A stretch of DNA of 64,000 nucleotides, from NCBI RefSeq assembly GCF_047462415.1, contig NZ_JANSJE010000013.1, positions 1 to 64,000 of the forward strand, in the 5' to 3' direction. Made by a program: the position numbers and the translations under genes. The stretch comes from Thermostichus sp047462415 (GTDB lineage: Bacteria > Cyanobacteriota > Cyanobacteriia > Thermostichales > Thermostichaceae). The notes below the pieces were generated by a model that ran no database searches, was not told the DNA's origin, and saw only the letters and a program-made list of their open reading frames with translations. Below are positions 62,137 through 64,000 of this stretch, piece after piece (positions within the stretch are counted from its first letter, which is position 1; the number at the start of each line of letters is the position of its first letter).

Positions 62137-62537
62137 AGGAACAACCTTGTTTAAGATGCGCTGTCTCGAGACAAACCTCGGCAGACGTTGGCTCGAAAGT
62201 TGAGAACAATAGCAGATGCAGATTGGGCCTGGAAGCTTAAGAGATGTAACAGGTAGATGGAGTCTGCCGTACTTGCGTCAGGCCTGCCTGAGGTAACTGT
62301 CCAATTCAAAATGACGATCTCCGAAAATCAGAACTATGATACCATTCCAGGAAGCAGTGACAACAAACGTACAGCTTTGATGCTATGGTTAACCGGCAGC
62401 CTCTCGTGACACTACCCTCCATGGCTGCTGCTTGTGTAGAGTTATGCACTGAGTCTACTGCTCAGCAATATGCAAAAGGCTACGTCAGCTAGGATAAATC
62501 GGTAGGTCATAATACAAGTTTAAGCTTAGGTAAGGAA
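62137..62537. other. AT-rich non-coding interval
   Basis: 401 bp, clearly more AT-rich than the window up to 62.1 kb. It should contain the promoter of the lipoprotein pair to the left and that of the FkbM-like gene to the right. I see no repeat, tRNA or other RNA gene that might mark an island border. Confidence 0.55.
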
Positions 62538-64000
62538 ATGGCAGTCCCATTGTCTGAATCAGGCTCAACCTGGAATGCTCGCGGGATCAGTCAAGCCCGT
62601 GTAGCAGAAACGGCTCCTACTGCAAAGGAAAGAAGAAACGCTTGGTCAGTATCACTCTACTACTGGGATCAAGGGATCAGTACTGAGCCAAATCATCTGC
62701 CCTGCTTATTGAATAGACTCCATGCACTTTGGGTTCTAGGTGTCTCATTTACTTTTTTAGAAGAAGCACTTAAACTCTTGAACCAGTTAGAGTTAAACCC
62801 AGAGAGATGGAAAGATATTCCCCCTCCAAACATAGAAGGTTATGAGTTGGCATGGAAAGTTGATTCCCCTGACTTTGAGCCACTTGATCCGGATCTACCA
62901 TCTATAGATCAGTACCTGTATTACTTAGCTCGCTGGATAGCAGAAAGAATAGGGCTGCCTTACCAAACACAAGTAATTCCTTTTTGGCGCATTGCTGCCT
63001 CAATTCACCCCAAAGATCTAAGAGCTAAAGCAATCCTAGGCCTTGGTCTATCTAAAAACCTGCAGATCGAAGGTATAAGGCATCTGAGGCAAATTCAGGC
63101 TATGACGGCCACACAAACAGCCAAAAGATGGGCTCAAGCCTGTTATCAAACTTCTGTAAGCTTTCTTCAAAGAAAGATGGGTGAATCAAACTCGATAAAT
63201 TTGAGAAGCAAAAGAGAATTTGTTGATATATGCTACGAGGGTTACACAATGAGGCTAGAAGATAGTTTAAACTCACTAGTTACTCATTGTTATCTGGCCC
63301 AAGGAAGATGGTTTGAGTCAGGGATAGACTTTGTTAGGTCCTACCTGAAGCCGGGAATGATGTTTATAGATGTAGGGGCAAATGTAGGCTTATACACTCT
63401 TGTTGCTGCCCAGGCCGTAGGAACCAAAGGCAAAGTAATTGCGTTTGAGCCAACTCAATCTTGTGTGGAAATATTAAAACACAATGTCAGCGTTAATAGA
63501 TTATCGCAAGTTACGATAAACCCATATGCAGTGGGTAGCGAGTCAGGGCAGACATATTTTCTAGAAACAGACGATAGTGTGTACAATAGAGTGGTAACTA
63601 ACCTTTCAGGAGTAGTCCACCCTGTAAAGATCATCCGGCAAATTACGCTAGATGATTGGTGGCGCTCTTACAGAAAGCCTTTGGTCGATATGGTCAAGAT
63701 AGATGTAGTTGTAGATCCCTTAGGTGTTATACAGGGAGGTCGAGAACTTATAAAAAGCTGTCTCCCACTCATTCAGCTAGAAGCAAAAGATGGTGGGGGA
63801 TTTGTGTCGAGGGAAACATCCTCTTACCTGTCAGATCTGGGGTACACTTTTTTTGCATACAACTCCACCTTGAACGAATTATCGAGAGCTCGGGAACAAG
63901 CTCGCAGCCTCTCTGCGACAAACTTAATTGCAGTTCCCGAAGCGCGCTACGCTAGTCTTATAGAGGACGGCGTCCTCCAGAAAGACCTATCTCCATCTAA
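62538..64000 (+). CDS. FkbM-family methyltransferase-like protein, cut by window end
   Basis: At least 487 residues; the frame is still open at 64000. Residues 1-250 are an unrecognised helical region (e.g. LLNRLHALWVLGVSFTFLEE, TAKRWAQACYQTSVSFLQRK), possibly TPR-like. From about 250: FESGIDFVRSYLKPGMMFID, motif I DVGANVGLYTLVAAQA (278-293), VIAFEPTQSCVEILKHNVSV, and MVKIDVVVDPLGVIQGGREL (Asp 389). In FkbM proteins the last motif is KIDVEG-E; here the Glu-Gly is replaced by Val-Val, so activity is uncertain. TAAGGAA precedes ATG 62538. AT-rich codon use and lack of GGATCC point to transfer. Confidence 0.8.
   Translation, partial: MAVPLSESGSTWNARGISQARVAETAPTAKERRNAWSVSLYYWDQGISTEPNHLPCLLNRLHALWVLGVSFTFLEEALKLLNQLELNPERWKDIPPPNIEGYELAWKVDSPDFEPLDPDLPSIDQYLYYLARWIAERIGLPYQTQVIPFWRIAASIHPKDLRAKAILGLGLSKNLQIEGIRHLRQIQAMTATQTAKRWAQACYQTSVSFLQRKMGESNSINLRSKREFVDICYEGYTMRLEDSLNSLVTHCYLAQGRWFESGIDFVRSYLKPGMMFIDVGANVGLYTLVAAQAVGTKGKVIAFEPTQSCVEILKHNVSVNRLSQVTINPYAVGSESGQTYFLETDDSVYNRVVTNLSGVVHPVKIIRQITLDDWWRSYRKPLVDMVKIDVVVDPLGVIQGGRELIKSCLPLIQLEAKDGGGFVSRETSSYLSDLGYTFFAYNSTLNELSRAREQARSLSATNLIAVPEARYASLIEDGVLQKDLSPS

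Noticed and set aside
63656..63955. Open frame inside the FkbM-like gene in another frame
   Set aside because: The FkbM-like frame has motifs and continuous coding; this one is a shadow.

Overview
The window reads as the chromosome of a thermophilic, GC-rich unicellular cyanobacterium, most likely one of the Yellowstone-type hot-spring Synechococcus (JA-3-3Ab / JA-2-3B'a group, also called Thermostichus or Leptococcus). This is inference from content: RpaB, BicA, an SLH-porin, GuaB3, ycf21-type chorismate lyase, several cyanobacterium-only DUFs (DUF1825, DUF2811, DUF760), AcnB, and an extreme excess of the octamer GGGATCCC, which here seems to take the place of the classical HIP1 octamer of other cyanobacteria. 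A run of exactly 100 N at 64-163 shows a draft scaffold with a gap inside a tandem repeat.

Layout. 0-7.5 kb: tandem repeat, SSF-type symporter with a small membrane partner, dprA, an SRAP-domain gene, and a fused trehalose synthase-maltokinase. 7.6-10.1 kb: a small Zn-ribbon protein, then a scarred region in which an IS200/IS605-type TnpB element, itself carrying an in-frame stop, splits a decayed DUF4168 gene. 10-17 kb: chorismate lyase, a Zur-like regulator coupled to a half-length AbrB-type membrane protein, DUF1825, CobT-like enzyme, clpS, a large coiled-coil protein, a SRPBCC-like protein and a RibD-C reductase. 17.0 kb: a cluster of DnaA-box-like sequences next to an AT-rich stretch, a candidate replication origin. 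17.5-25.4 kb: DUF2811, TPR-glycosyltransferase-like protein, rpaB, recO-deoC, a cupin gene divergent from a LysR regulator with a perfect inverted repeat between them, and a GIDE-domain membrane protein. 25.5-42.4 kb: alpha/beta hydrolase, membrane-anchored spermidine-synthase-like protein, FMN reductase, multi-GAF sensor, CbiQ/EcfT-like protein, GuaB3, tRNA-Val, SLH porin, DUF6671, bicA, gyrA. 42.5-48.1 kb: DUF760 and three envelope proteins of unknown role. 48.2-54.2 kb: rpmJ-rpsM-rpsK-rpoA-rplQ-truA-rplM-rpsI-rpmE-prfA, the 3' part of the usual cyanobacterial ribosomal superoperon. 54.2-62.1 kb: acnB, a PepSY-TM-like protein, hspA, a MalK-type ATPase, a methyltransferase and two paralogous lipoproteins. 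62.5-64.0 kb: the start of an AT-rich island without GGATCC, with an FkbM-type methyltransferase gene that runs off the window.

Functional threads: translation and transcription machinery (48-54 kb), DNA metabolism and uptake (dprA, SRAP, recO, gyrA, candidate origin), inorganic carbon uptake (bicA), metal and redox control (Zur-like, LysR, FMN reductase), and compatible-solute sugar metabolism (TreS-maltokinase, possibly the MalK-type ATPase). Mobile-DNA traces are the IS200/IS605 element, a solitary copy of its end 25 kb away, and five loci of a GC-rich 33-bp repeat placed between genes.
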